From Marmoricola sp. URHB0036 (GTDB lineage: Bacteria; Actinomycetota; Actinomycetes; Propionibacteriales; Nocardioidaceae): a stretch of 64,000 nucleotides of DNA. The stretch covers positions 310,001 through 374,000 of the forward strand of contig NZ_KE384490.1 in assembly GCF_000426045.1 (NCBI RefSeq), read 5' to 3'. The position numbers were made by a program, and so were the translations under genes. Every line of letters begins with the position of its first letter. Positions within the stretch are counted from its first letter, which is position 1. A model generated the notes under the pieces. That model saw nothing but the letters and a program-made list of their open reading frames with translations, had not been told where the DNA came from and made no database searches. Below, in pieces: positions 37,421 to 45,521 of the stretch.

Positions 37421-38467
37421 CTACCGGAACCTCGCGAGCATGGGGCGCTCGACGAACCGGAAGCTGACTTCGGCCAGGACGACGAACATGGCAATCCACG
37501 CGACATCTCCGAGCGCGGTGTGTCCGAGCGCGTGGAGTGCCGTGATGCGCGCCAGGACGTTCCAGAGGTAGATCGAGTACGACCTCTCGCCCAGCCATCG
37601 CAAGGGGGCGCTCGCCATCAGCGACCCGGCTCGCGCTCCGGGTCGCACCACGACGCCGATCAACGTCACGAGCGTCAGCCCGGTTCCCGCCACGATCACC
37701 AGCGAGGGACTGTAGGTCTGGTTGCGAGAGGCCAGCACTGGCAGGAGGGCGACGGCAAGCAACGCCCACGGCGCGAGATGTCGAACTGTTCGCGGCAACC
37801 AACCGTTGAGGATGACGATCGCGAGCCAGGAGCCGACCAGGACCGGCAGCGCGTTCGTGTCGCTGCCGAAGTACTCGTGCTGGTCGTACTTCACCTTCCG
37901 ACTCAGGCCGAGATAGAGGTCGAGTGTCAGGCTGATCCCGATGAGCGTCACGAGGAGCACTGCGAACAGCTTCGGGTTGCGCCGATAGGCCCAGAGCAGG
38001 GCGAAGGGCCACAACAGGTAGAACTGCTCCTCGACCGAGAGCGACCAGGTGTAGTTGAAGTAGTCCTTGGTCGCGAACACGTGGTCGGTCCAGTCGAAGA
38101 TGCTTGTCGTGTAGGTGACTGCCGCGCCGGCGGGGGCGAAGGTCTGGGCGACAGTGAGGTCTCGTCGCACAAGCAGCAGCACCACCATCGTCACTGCCAC
38201 GACCGTCAACAACCCGGGGCAGAGGCGCGCCGCCCGTCGGCGGTAGAACGCCCGCACCGCGATGGTGCCGGTCTGGAGCTGGCGCACCAGCAGGGTGGTG
38301 ACGAGAAAACCCGACAGGCAGAAGAACACGGTGACACCGACGAACCCGTCGATGAGCGGCCTCGTCGGGGCGTGCTGGCCCAGGACCAGCAGGATCGCCA
38401 GGCCGCGCACCCCGTCCAGCCCCGGAAGGTGACCGCGGTCGCGGGCGAGCACGTGGATTCCTGCCAC
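37421..38467 (-). CDS. Acyltransferase-3 (OafA/YrhL-type) membrane protein
   Basis: A 348-residue integral membrane acyltransferase that would O-acylate a cell-surface carbohydrate. It begins with GHLPGLDGVRGLAILLVLGQH (the His of the R/K-x10-H family motif), then FFCLSGFLVTTLL and RAFYRRRAARLCPGLL (the conserved R-x-R region), and about ten hydrophobic helices. SLSVEEQFYLLWP is the other signature. It ends FRFVERPMLARFR. The GTG at 38467 is chosen because GGAGG lies 7 bases before it; an ATG 17 codons upstream lacks this. It converges with the ligase gene (6-base gap). It follows the histidine kinase on the same strand after 187 bases. Confidence 0.88.
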   Translation of the reverse strand: MAGIHVLARDRGHLPGLDGVRGLAILLVLGQHAPTRPLIDGFVGVTVFFCLSGFLVTTLLVRQLQTGTIAVRAFYRRRAARLCPGLLTVVAVTMVVLLLVRRDLTVAQTFAPAGAAVTYTTSIFDWTDHVFATKDYFNYTWSLSVEEQFYLLWPFALLWAYRRNPKLFAVLLVTLIGISLTLDLYLGLSRKVKYDQHEYFGSDTNALPVLVGSWLAIVILNGWLPRTVRHLAPWALLAVALLPVLASRNQTYSPSLVIVAGTGLTLVTLIGVVVRPGARAGSLMASAPLRWLGERSYSIYLWNVLARITALHALGHTALGDVAWIAMFVVLAEVSFRFVERPMLARFR

Positions 38468-38630
38468 GACAGAACCTCCGTGGACGATGTGGGCGCACAG
38501 CATCCGAGGCGCGCGCACCGAGCTCGCGGACCCGCGTCGACGCTGTCGTGGACGGTGTAGGTGGTCGACGCCTGTGTGCGTCGTGCACCTGTCCGTGAAG
38601 ACGTGCGACCCCGCGTCCAGGTTCAGTTCA

Positions 38631-38648
38631 GTCGCGCACCGACGCGAC
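38631..38648 (-). terminator. Hairpin after the histidine kinase gene
   Basis: GTCGCG-N6-CGCGAC forms a perfect 6-base stem 6 bases beyond the stop codon of the minus-strand histidine kinase gene. There is no T-run, which is common for actinobacterial terminators, so termination is plausible but unproven. Confidence 0.35.
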
Positions 38649-38654
38649 GTCGAC

Positions 38655-40715
38655 TCAGGTGTTGGCGGCGGTGAAGGCGTCCGGCGTCATCGGGAGGGTG
38701 AACTCGAAACAGCTGCCCACGCCGTCGGGGTTGCCGGTCACCCTGATGGTGCCGCCGTGGCGCTGCACGATGCGCCGACAGATCGCCAGGCCCAGCCCGG
38801 TGCCCTGGTAGTCCGCACCGGTGGCGCGGTGGAAGTCCTCGAAGATCGCGTCCCGCTGGTCGAGGGGTACGCCGATCCCGTTGTCGCGCACCTGCACCCG
38901 GGCCATCCCCTTCTCGGCCGGTTCGGCCTCGACGACCACGCGAGGCACGGTGTCGGGGGCGATGTACTTGAAGGCGTTGCCGATCAGGTTGTCGAGGACC
39001 TGGCGCACGAGGACGCGGTCGGCCCAGACGTCGACCAGCTCACCCGCGACGATCTCGCCGCCGCTCTGCGGCCGGTCGCGGGTCGCGACGATGTGCTTGA
39101 CCAGAGTGGTCAGCGAGACCGGTTCACACTTCAGCGACTGGTCGCGGGCGACTGCGTGGGCGAGCAGGTCGGAGATGAAGGCGCGCATCTGGTCCACCCC
39201 GACGCGGATGTGCTGCACCATCGGCGCGGCGGCCACCGCATCGGTCTCATCGCTCTCGCTCAGCCGCTCCTCGAGGGCCTCGGCCCAACCGTCGATCACG
39301 CTGAGCGGGTTGTTGAGGTCGTGGGCGACGGTGCCGGCGAAGCTGACCAGCGACTCGCGGTAGTTGCTCGCCGTGGTGATGTCACGCAGCACGATCATCA
39401 CCCGCTTGGGGGCTCCCTCCGCGTGCGGGACCTGGAAGGCCGAGCACTCGAGCACCCGGAACACCCCGAACTCGTCGGTGTGGTGGATCTCCTCGGCCTC
39501 GATGACCTCGCCGGCCAGCGCGCGGTGGAGCGGGTTCTCGGCGTCGGCCAGCGGACGTCCGTCGGGGTGGTAGGCCTGGCCCTTCTCCTCGCCCGGCTCC
39601 GCGACCCGCTCGAGAGGCTGGGCCTCGCGGCTGCCGAACGCGGTGAGCAGCGCCTGGTTGGCGTGCAGGACCCGGCCGCCCTCCTCGATGATCGCGACCC
39701 CGTCGTCGAGGTGGGCCATCACCATGTCGAGCTCCTCGGCCCGGATGGCGAGGATCGCCTCGGACTCCTGGAGCATGGCCACCGTGCTGAGCACCTGGCG
39801 GCGACTGAGGCTGATCGTCATGCCGAGGACCATCAGCACGACCACGAAGACCTGGGCGACCGCCGCCTGGCTCACGGGGTCGTCGATCGCGGCGATCGGT
39901 CCGACGTCGAGGATGGTGAACCAGACGCCCGCCGCTCCGGTGAGCAGGCACGCTGCTGCGGTGACCACCGGGTTGAAGCGCACGGCGACCCACACGATGG
40001 TGAGCGTCAGCATGAACGTGGTCGGGGTCTCCGGGTGCAGGACGAACCCGAACCCGAAGATGACGGCGGTGGCGGCCGTCGCGCCGAGCGCCTGCCCGAG
40101 GTCGGCGGGGTTGGGGCGGTTGAAGGCCGGGCGGCCCTGGTCGCGGTGCTCGGCCAACCAGCCGCCCAGGAGCAGCCCACCGACGCCGATCGTGGCCATC
40201 GCGGCGATGGACCGGGTGGTCCGGCCGAGCGCCAACCGGAGCGTCTCCTCGGGGATGAGCAGCTCACCGAGCGCGGTGCGCAGCACGGAGTAGGCCAGCA
40301 CGCCCACCACCATCGCGAGAAGGACGAGTCCGAAGTCGGCCATCGTGCCCATCGCCCGGCGACCGCCGGCTCCCCACAGGTGCGGAGTCCAGTGCCGGAG
40401 CACGTAGATCACGGCCAGGGGCTGCAGCGGGAACAGCACGCTGAGCACGACCTGCATCGCGGTGCCGTTGGTCAGGGCGAGGACGACGACGGTGATCAGC
40501 GTGACCAGCACGATGTCGACGACGAGCTCGCGACGGTCCCGCGCACTGGCCAGCCAGACCAGGGCCAGGCCGGACGAGGGAGCGATCAGGGAGACGTTGT
40601 CGGGCTGGACGACCAGGCTGCGACTGAGCAGCATCACGAAGACGAGAGCCGCCGACCAGGCGGTCCAGCGCACGACCGAGGGCACGCTCGAGCTTCCGGT
40701 TTCGGCCCACGACAC
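38655..40715 (-). CDS. MASE1-PAS sensor histidine kinase
   Basis: A 686-residue membrane sensor kinase. The N-terminus (about residues 10-290) is a multi-helix MASE1-type sensor (LIAPSSGLALVWLASARDRRE and at least seven further hydrophobic segments). A PAS domain follows (MAHLDDGVAIIEEGGRVLHANQALLTAFG, about 340-450). The HisKA box is FAGTVAHDLNNPLSVIDGW with phosphoacceptor His465. The ATPase boxes are N (DNLIGNAFKYI), G1 (VRDNGIGVPLD) and G2 (GTGLGLAICRRIV). The GTG at 40715 is the best start, since the frame stays open far upstream into an oppositely transcribed gene. It is divergent from the thioredoxin-fold gene. No response regulator is adjacent, so the partner is unknown. Confidence 0.88.
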   Translation of the reverse strand: MSWAETGSSSVPSVVRWTAWSAALVFVMLLSRSLVVQPDNVSLIAPSSGLALVWLASARDRRELVVDIVLVTLITVVVLALTNGTAMQVVLSVLFPLQPLAVIYVLRHWTPHLWGAGGRRAMGTMADFGLVLLAMVVGVLAYSVLRTALGELLIPEETLRLALGRTTRSIAAMATIGVGGLLLGGWLAEHRDQGRPAFNRPNPADLGQALGATAATAVIFGFGFVLHPETPTTFMLTLTIVWVAVRFNPVVTAAACLLTGAAGVWFTILDVGPIAAIDDPVSQAAVAQVFVVVLMVLGMTISLSRRQVLSTVAMLQESEAILAIRAEELDMVMAHLDDGVAIIEEGGRVLHANQALLTAFGSREAQPLERVAEPGEEKGQAYHPDGRPLADAENPLHRALAGEVIEAEEIHHTDEFGVFRVLECSAFQVPHAEGAPKRVMIVLRDITTASNYRESLVSFAGTVAHDLNNPLSVIDGWAEALEERLSESDETDAVAAAPMVQHIRVGVDQMRAFISDLLAHAVARDQSLKCEPVSLTTLVKHIVATRDRPQSGGEIVAGELVDVWADRVLVRQVLDNLIGNAFKYIAPDTVPRVVVEAEPAEKGMARVQVRDNGIGVPLDQRDAIFEDFHRATGADYQGTGLGLAICRRIVQRHGGTIRVTGNPDGVGSCFEFTLPMTPDAFTAANT

Positions 40716-40781
40716 GACCGTCAGTATCGTCGGGCAGGGGGCGATCGTGCAGCAAAACGACAGGCCGGAAACAATGGGGTC

Positions 40782-41714
40782 ATGAGCGAGCAGTCTTTTT
40801 CCCGACCGGGTGCGGTGGATCTGTCCGGATTGCAGGGTTCCGATGGTGCCGGGGGCCCCGGAGCCTCCGGAGCGCCGGGTGCGAGCGCGGCGTACGCCGT
40901 CTCCGTGACCGAGCAGAACTTCCAGGAGCTGCTCGAGGCATCGCGCAGCGCGCCGGTCCTGCTCGCCTTCGAGAGCCCGAGCCGGTCGCCCGAGAGCGTG
41001 CAGCTCGCCCGCGACCTGCAGACGCTGTCCAACGAGTTCGAGGGCCGCTTCCTGCTCGGCCGGGTCGACATCGACGCCGTCCCGCAGATCGCCCAGGCGA
41101 TGCAGATCCCCTCGGTGCCGCTGGTGGTGCTCGTCGCCCAGGGACGGCCGATGCCGCTCATCCAGGACGCCGCGCCCATCGACGAGCTGCGTCAGGCGAT
41201 CACCCAGGTGCTGCAGCAGCTGACGGCCGGCGGGTTCACCGGACGTCACCAACCGCGTTCGGGTGCCGGCCAGGTCGACGAGGAGACCGGCGAGGAGCAG
41301 CTCGACCCGCGCTACGCCCCGGCCCAGGAGGCCCTGGAGCGTGGCGACATCGACGGCGCCGTGGCGGAGTACGAGAAGCTCGTGGCGGCCAACCCGGCCG
41401 ACGCCGAGGCAGCCGCCGGACTGGCCATGGCCCAGCTGCTCAAGCGCACCGACGGGGTGGACCTGACCGAGGCGCGCGCTGCCGCAGCGGCGAACCCCGA
41501 CGACGTCGACGCCCAGACCCTGGTGGCCGACCTCGACCTGCTGGGCGGACACGTCGAGGACGCGTTCAACCGGCTCGTCGACGTCGTGCGTCGTACGACG
41601 GAAGCCGACCGTGACACCGCGCGGACGCACCTGATCGGGCTGTTCGGGGCCGTCGGCAACGACGACCCACGCGTGCAGCGCGCCCGGCGCGACCTGGCCT
41701 CCGCGCTCTTCTAG
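40782..41714 (+). CDS. Thioredoxin-fold/TPR co-chaperone (CnoX/YbbN-like) without CXXC
   Basis: A 310-residue protein with a Gly/Ala-rich N-terminal tail, a thioredoxin fold (about residues 42-145: VTEQNFQELLEASRSAPVLL to IPSVPLVVLVAQGRPM) and a C-terminal helical TPR region (APAQEALERGDIDGAVAEYE and repeats). The redox centre is gone: the place of WCGPC reads FESPSRSPES with no cysteine. This matches CnoX/YbbN proteins, which protect folding clients rather than act as disulfide reductases. ATG 40782 is preceded by a short A/G-rich stretch. It is divergent from the histidine kinase and ends 136 bases before the nitrate locus. Confidence 0.8.
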   Translation: MSEQSFSRPGAVDLSGLQGSDGAGGPGASGAPGASAAYAVSVTEQNFQELLEASRSAPVLLAFESPSRSPESVQLARDLQTLSNEFEGRFLLGRVDIDAVPQIAQAMQIPSVPLVVLVAQGRPMPLIQDAAPIDELRQAITQVLQQLTAGGFTGRHQPRSGAGQVDEETGEEQLDPRYAPAQEALERGDIDGAVAEYEKLVAANPADAEAAAGLAMAQLLKRTDGVDLTEARAAAAANPDDVDAQTLVADLDLLGGHVEDAFNRLVDVVRRTTEADRDTARTHLIGLFGAVGNDDPRVQRARRDLASALF

Positions 41715-41750
41715 ACCTCACAACGGGCGAGTGGCCCGTGTGCGACAAAG

Positions 41751-41788
41751 GTTACGAAGGTGAAGCGCTGCCCACCGCAGCGTGAAAC
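41751..41788 (+). promoter_or_regulatory. Candidate GlnR box upstream of narK
   Basis: The arrangement GTTAC-N6-GAAGC-N6-CACCG-N6-GAAAC has the exact 11-base periodicity of the GlnR consensus gTnAC-N6-GaAAC repeated twice. The first and last half-sites match fully, the second at 4 of 5 bases, and the third poorly. It ends 62 bases before the narK start. GlnR activates nitrate assimilation genes in actinobacteria under nitrogen limitation, which fits the operon below it. Confidence 0.6.
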
Positions 41789-41850
41789 ATCGGAATGCGA
41801 ACTTGCTGGTCACGATCCACCCACGGATCGGTGACCACAAGGAGCCCTGC

Positions 41851-43425
41851 ATGTCCGCCACCGAGACCACTGAGACGCAGTCCGCCTCGCCGGCCTCAGT
41901 CGAGAGCGCGTCGTTCCACACAGCCCCGCGCAACGGCTGGATCGAGCACTGGACGCCGGAGAACCCCGACTTCTGGGAGGCGACCGGCCGGTCGGTCGCC
42001 CGCCGCAACCTGGTCTTCTCGATCTTCGCCGAGCATCTGGGCTTCTCGGTGTGGCTGCTCTGGAGCGTGAGCGCCGCCCTGCTCGCCAAGGCCGGCTTCG
42101 ACTTCAGCCCCCAGCAGCTGTTCTATCTGGTCGCCCTGCCGAACCTGGTCGGCTCCATGCTGCGACTGCCGTACACGTTCGCCGTCCCCAGGTTCGGCGG
42201 CCGGAACTGGACGGTCATCAGCGCCCTCCTCCTGGTGATCCCGACGTTGCTGTTCGCGATCGTCGTGCAGCACCCGGGAACCCCGTTCTGGGTCTTCATG
42301 GTTGTCGCCGCCACGGCCGGCTTCGGCGGCGGCAACTTCGCGTCGTCCATGGCGAGCATCAACTTCTTCTACCCGCAGGCGAAGAAGGGCGCAGCCCTCG
42401 GCCTGAACGCGGCGGGTGGCAACATCGGTGCGTCGTTCATCCAGTTCTTCCTGCCGATCATCGTCGGTGGCGCCGGCGCCTTCGGTCTCGTCGAGGCCAG
42501 CCAGCACGGCATCGTGCTCCAGCGGGCCGGTTACCTGTACGCCGCCCTGGCCGTGCTCGCGGCAGTCTGTGCCTTCCTGTTCATGAACAACCTGCATGCG
42601 GCGTACTCCAGGCCGCGCGAGCAGATGACCGTCGTGAAGTACAAGCACACCTGGGTGATGTCGTTCCTCTACATCGGCACCTTCGGGTCGTTCATCGGGT
42701 ACTCCGCCGCGATGCCGCTGCTGATCAAGATCAACTTCTTCCGGTCCCCGATCCCGAGCGCGTCCATCGGCATCAACTTCGCCTACTACGCCTTCCTCGG
42801 TGCCCTGGTGGGATCCATCGCCCGCCCGTTCGGTGGCTGGTTGGCCGACAAGTACGGCGGTGCCAGGGTCACCCTCGGTGCGTTCGTGGCCATGATCGTC
42901 GGCACGCTGGGCGTGCTGCTCACGCTCTCGCGGCTCGACACCGTGCCCGCGCCGGACCCGGCCAAGGTGGCGGCCTGGACCAAGGACCCGTCGACCTTCC
43001 CCGGCTTCCCCTCGGCCGTCGTCGACGCGGTCAACCACAACTCCGACCTGTTCCCGTGGTTCCTGGGCTGCTTCCTGTTCGTGTTCGCGGCCACCGGGAT
43101 CGGCAACGGGTCGTCGTACCGGATGATCCCCGCCATCTGGAAGACCTACGCCACGAGAGCCGGCGCTCCGGGCACCCAGGCGCGGATCGAGGCGGAGTCC
43201 AGGGCCACCAAGGAGGCCTCGGCGGCGCTGGGCATCGTCAGCGCGGTCGGCGCCTTCGGCGGCTTCCTGATCCCCATCACCTTCGGCTCGCCGTGGGTCA
43301 CGGACCCGGTGTCGGCGGTCAAGACGGCGTTCATGGTGTTCACCGCCTTCTACGTGGTCTGCGGGGCGGTCACCTGGGCCTTCTACCTCCGGCCGAGGTC
43401 GGAGATGGCCAGGGAACACGTGTGA
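41851..43425 (+). CDS. narK: Nitrate/nitrite MFS transporter
   Basis: A 524-residue MFS transporter that brings nitrate in and/or exports nitrite. The nitrate-signature regions are clear: GFGGGNFASSMASINFFYPQ with the following KKGAALGLNAAGGNIG in the N half, and FAATGIGNGSSYRMIPAIW in the C half. The hydrophilic N-terminus is long, with the motif NPDFWEATGRSVARRNL seen in actinobacterial NarK. The ATG at 41851 is preceded by AAGGAG at 41839-41844. A longer frame to 41782 lacks such a site and would run into the GlnR-like box. Its stop overlaps the nitrate reductase start (GTGA). Confidence 0.92.
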   Translation: MSATETTETQSASPASVESASFHTAPRNGWIEHWTPENPDFWEATGRSVARRNLVFSIFAEHLGFSVWLLWSVSAALLAKAGFDFSPQQLFYLVALPNLVGSMLRLPYTFAVPRFGGRNWTVISALLLVIPTLLFAIVVQHPGTPFWVFMVVAATAGFGGGNFASSMASINFFYPQAKKGAALGLNAAGGNIGASFIQFFLPIIVGGAGAFGLVEASQHGIVLQRAGYLYAALAVLAAVCAFLFMNNLHAAYSRPREQMTVVKYKHTWVMSFLYIGTFGSFIGYSAAMPLLIKINFFRSPIPSASIGINFAYYAFLGALVGSIARPFGGWLADKYGGARVTLGAFVAMIVGTLGVLLTLSRLDTVPAPDPAKVAAWTKDPSTFPGFPSAVVDAVNHNSDLFPWFLGCFLFVFAATGIGNGSSYRMIPAIWKTYATRAGAPGTQARIEAESRATKEASAALGIVSAVGAFGGFLIPITFGSPWVTDPVSAVKTAFMVFTAFYVVCGAVTWAFYLRPRSEMAREHV

Positions 43426-45521
43426 GCGTCGAGACGCACTGTCCGTACTGCGCCCTCCAGTGCGCGATGCGGCTGGAGGTCGAGGACGGCGCCGTCACGG
43501 TGGCCCCCCGCGACTTCCCGACCAACCGCGGCGGACTGTGCCAGAAGGGCTGGACCTCTGCCGCCGTGCTCACCGCACCGGACCGGATCACGACCCCGAT
43601 GGTCCGCGGCGACGACGGTGAGCTGACGCCGGCGACCTGGCAGGATGCCCTCGGCCTGGTCGCCGACCGGCTCACCGGCATCCGGGACGCCCACGGTGCC
43701 GACGCTGTGGGGGTCTTCGGCGGCGGTGGCCTGACCAACGAGAAGGCCTACCAGCTGGGCAAGTTCGCACGCGCGGTGCTCGGCACGCGGCACATCGACT
43801 ACAACGGCCGGTTCTGCATGAGCTCGGCGGCCGCGGCGGGCAACCGGGCGTTCGGCATCGACCGCGGGCTGCCGTTCCCGGTCGAGGACATCGATCGCGC
43901 CGGTGCCGTGCTGCTCGTGGGCAGCAACGTCGCGGACACGATGCCGCCCTTCGTGCAGCACCTGGCCGGTGCCCGCGAGCACGGTGGTCTGATCGTGGTC
44001 GACCCCCGGGTGTCGGCCACCGCGGCACTCACCACCGAGGGCGCGGGACTCCATCTCCAGGCCCTTCCCGGCACGGATCTCCCACTGCTGTTGGGAATCC
44101 TCCATCTGGTGGTCGCCGAGGGCTGGAGCGACGAGCGGTACCTCGCCCGTCGTACGACCGGCTGGGAGGAGGTACGCCGCTCGGTCGCCGCGTGGTGGCC
44201 GGCCCGGGTCGCCGCCACCACCGGAGTCCCCGAGTCGCGACTGCGCGAGGCGGCCAGGCTGCTCGCCGATGCGGCCCCTCATCGCGGAGGGGCCGGGGCG
44301 ATGGTGCTCACCGGCCGCGGTGCCGAGCAGCACGCCGACGGCACCGACACCGTGACCGCGGCGATCAACCTGGCGCTCGCGCTCGGCCTGCCGGGTCGCC
44401 CGGGCTCCGGCTACGGCTGCCTGACCGGGCAGGGCAACGGCCAGGGTGGCCGCGAGCACGGGCAGAAGGCCGACCAGCTGCCCGGCTACCGCAGCATCGA
44501 GGACCCCGCCGACCGGGCCCACGTCGCCGGGGTGTGGGGAGTCGAGCCGGACAGCCTCCCGGGCAAGGGCGTCCCGGCCGTCGAGCTGCTCGGCAAGCTC
44601 GGCACCGAGGTCCGTGCCCTGCTGGTGCACGGCAGCAACCCGGTGGTGAGCGCACCCGACGCCACCGCCGTACGACGCAGGCTGGCCGCGCTCGACCTGC
44701 TGGTCGTCTGCGACCTGGTGCCGAGCGAGACCACCGAGCTGGCCGATGTCGTCCTGCCCGTCACGCAGTGGGCCGAGGAGGAGGGCACCATGACCAGCCT
44801 GGAAGGGCGGGTGCTGCGTCGTCGTACGGCCCTCGCCCCGCCTGGCGAGGTGCGCAGCGAGCTCGACGTCCTGGCAGACCTCGCCGCGCTGCTCGGCAGC
44901 AGCGTGCCGATGGAACGCGAACCGGCGGCCGTCTTCGACGAGCTGGCCCGTGCCAGCGCCGGAGGTCGTGCCGACTACTCCGGGCTCAGCCACGCCTCCC
45001 TCGACGAGGGGACGCCCATGTTCTGGCCGGCAGCACCCGACTCGACGCCCCGCCTGTTCGCGGCCGCCTTCGCCCACCCCGACGGACTGGCCCGGATGGT
45101 CCCGGTCGCGGCCGGCGGTCCGGACGACGATCTCCGTGCGGACGCACCCGTCTACCTCGTCACCGGCCGCGTGCTCGCGCAGTACCAGTCGGGCGCGCAG
45201 ACCCGTCGCGTGCCGGCGCTGAACCGCACCGCTCCCGATTCCTTCGTGGAGCTGCATCCCCAGCTGGCGCTGCGGCTGGGCATCGAGCCGGGCGACGGCG
45301 TACGCGTCACCTCGAGCCGGGGTGCGGCCTCGGCCCCCGCTCGCATCACGTCCACGATCCGGCCCGACACCGTGTTCATGCCGTTCCACTGGGGCGGCGA
45401 CGCGCTGGCCAACGCGGTGACCAACGACGCGACCGACCCGGTCTCCGGGATGCCGGAGTTCAAGGTCTGCGCGGTGTCGGTCACCCGGGCCGAGGAGAAG
45501 CTGATGGAGGCCACGGGATGA
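43422..45521 (+). CDS. nasA: Assimilatory nitrate reductase, molybdopterin catalytic subunit
   Basis: A 699-residue cytoplasmic Mo-bis-MGD enzyme reducing nitrate to nitrite. The N-terminal [4Fe-4S] motif is Cys7-x2-Cys10-x3-Cys14-x25-Cys40 (HCPYCALQC and GLCQKGW). Cofactor-binding stretches follow, such as GRFCMSSAAAAGNRAFG, LLVGSNVADTMPP and RPGSGYGCLTGQGNGQGG. The C-terminal molydopterin dinucleotide-binding domain (LVTGRVLAQYQSGAQTRR, then FMPFHWGGDALANAVTND) is about residues 575-690. The GTG start overlaps the narK stop, and the stop overlaps the next start (ATGA). No signal peptide is present, consistent with an assimilatory NasA/NarB role. Confidence 0.92.
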   Translation: MSVETHCPYCALQCAMRLEVEDGAVTVAPRDFPTNRGGLCQKGWTSAAVLTAPDRITTPMVRGDDGELTPATWQDALGLVADRLTGIRDAHGADAVGVFGGGGLTNEKAYQLGKFARAVLGTRHIDYNGRFCMSSAAAAGNRAFGIDRGLPFPVEDIDRAGAVLLVGSNVADTMPPFVQHLAGAREHGGLIVVDPRVSATAALTTEGAGLHLQALPGTDLPLLLGILHLVVAEGWSDERYLARRTTGWEEVRRSVAAWWPARVAATTGVPESRLREAARLLADAAPHRGGAGAMVLTGRGAEQHADGTDTVTAAINLALALGLPGRPGSGYGCLTGQGNGQGGREHGQKADQLPGYRSIEDPADRAHVAGVWGVEPDSLPGKGVPAVELLGKLGTEVRALLVHGSNPVVSAPDATAVRRRLAALDLLVVCDLVPSETTELADVVLPVTQWAEEEGTMTSLEGRVLRRRTALAPPGEVRSELDVLADLAALLGSSVPMEREPAAVFDELARASAGGRADYSGLSHASLDEGTPMFWPAAPDSTPRLFAAAFAHPDGLARMVPVAAGGPDDDLRADAPVYLVTGRVLAQYQSGAQTRRVPALNRTAPDSFVELHPQLALRLGIEPGDGVRVTSSRGAASAPARITSTIRPDTVFMPFHWGGDALANAVTNDATDPVSGMPEFKVCAVSVTRAEEKLMEATG

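Noticed and set aside
38468-38518. Earlier ATG start for the acyltransferase gene
   Set aside because: It lacks a ribosome site, while the GTG at 38467 has GGAGG at good spacing and starts just before the conserved N-terminal region.
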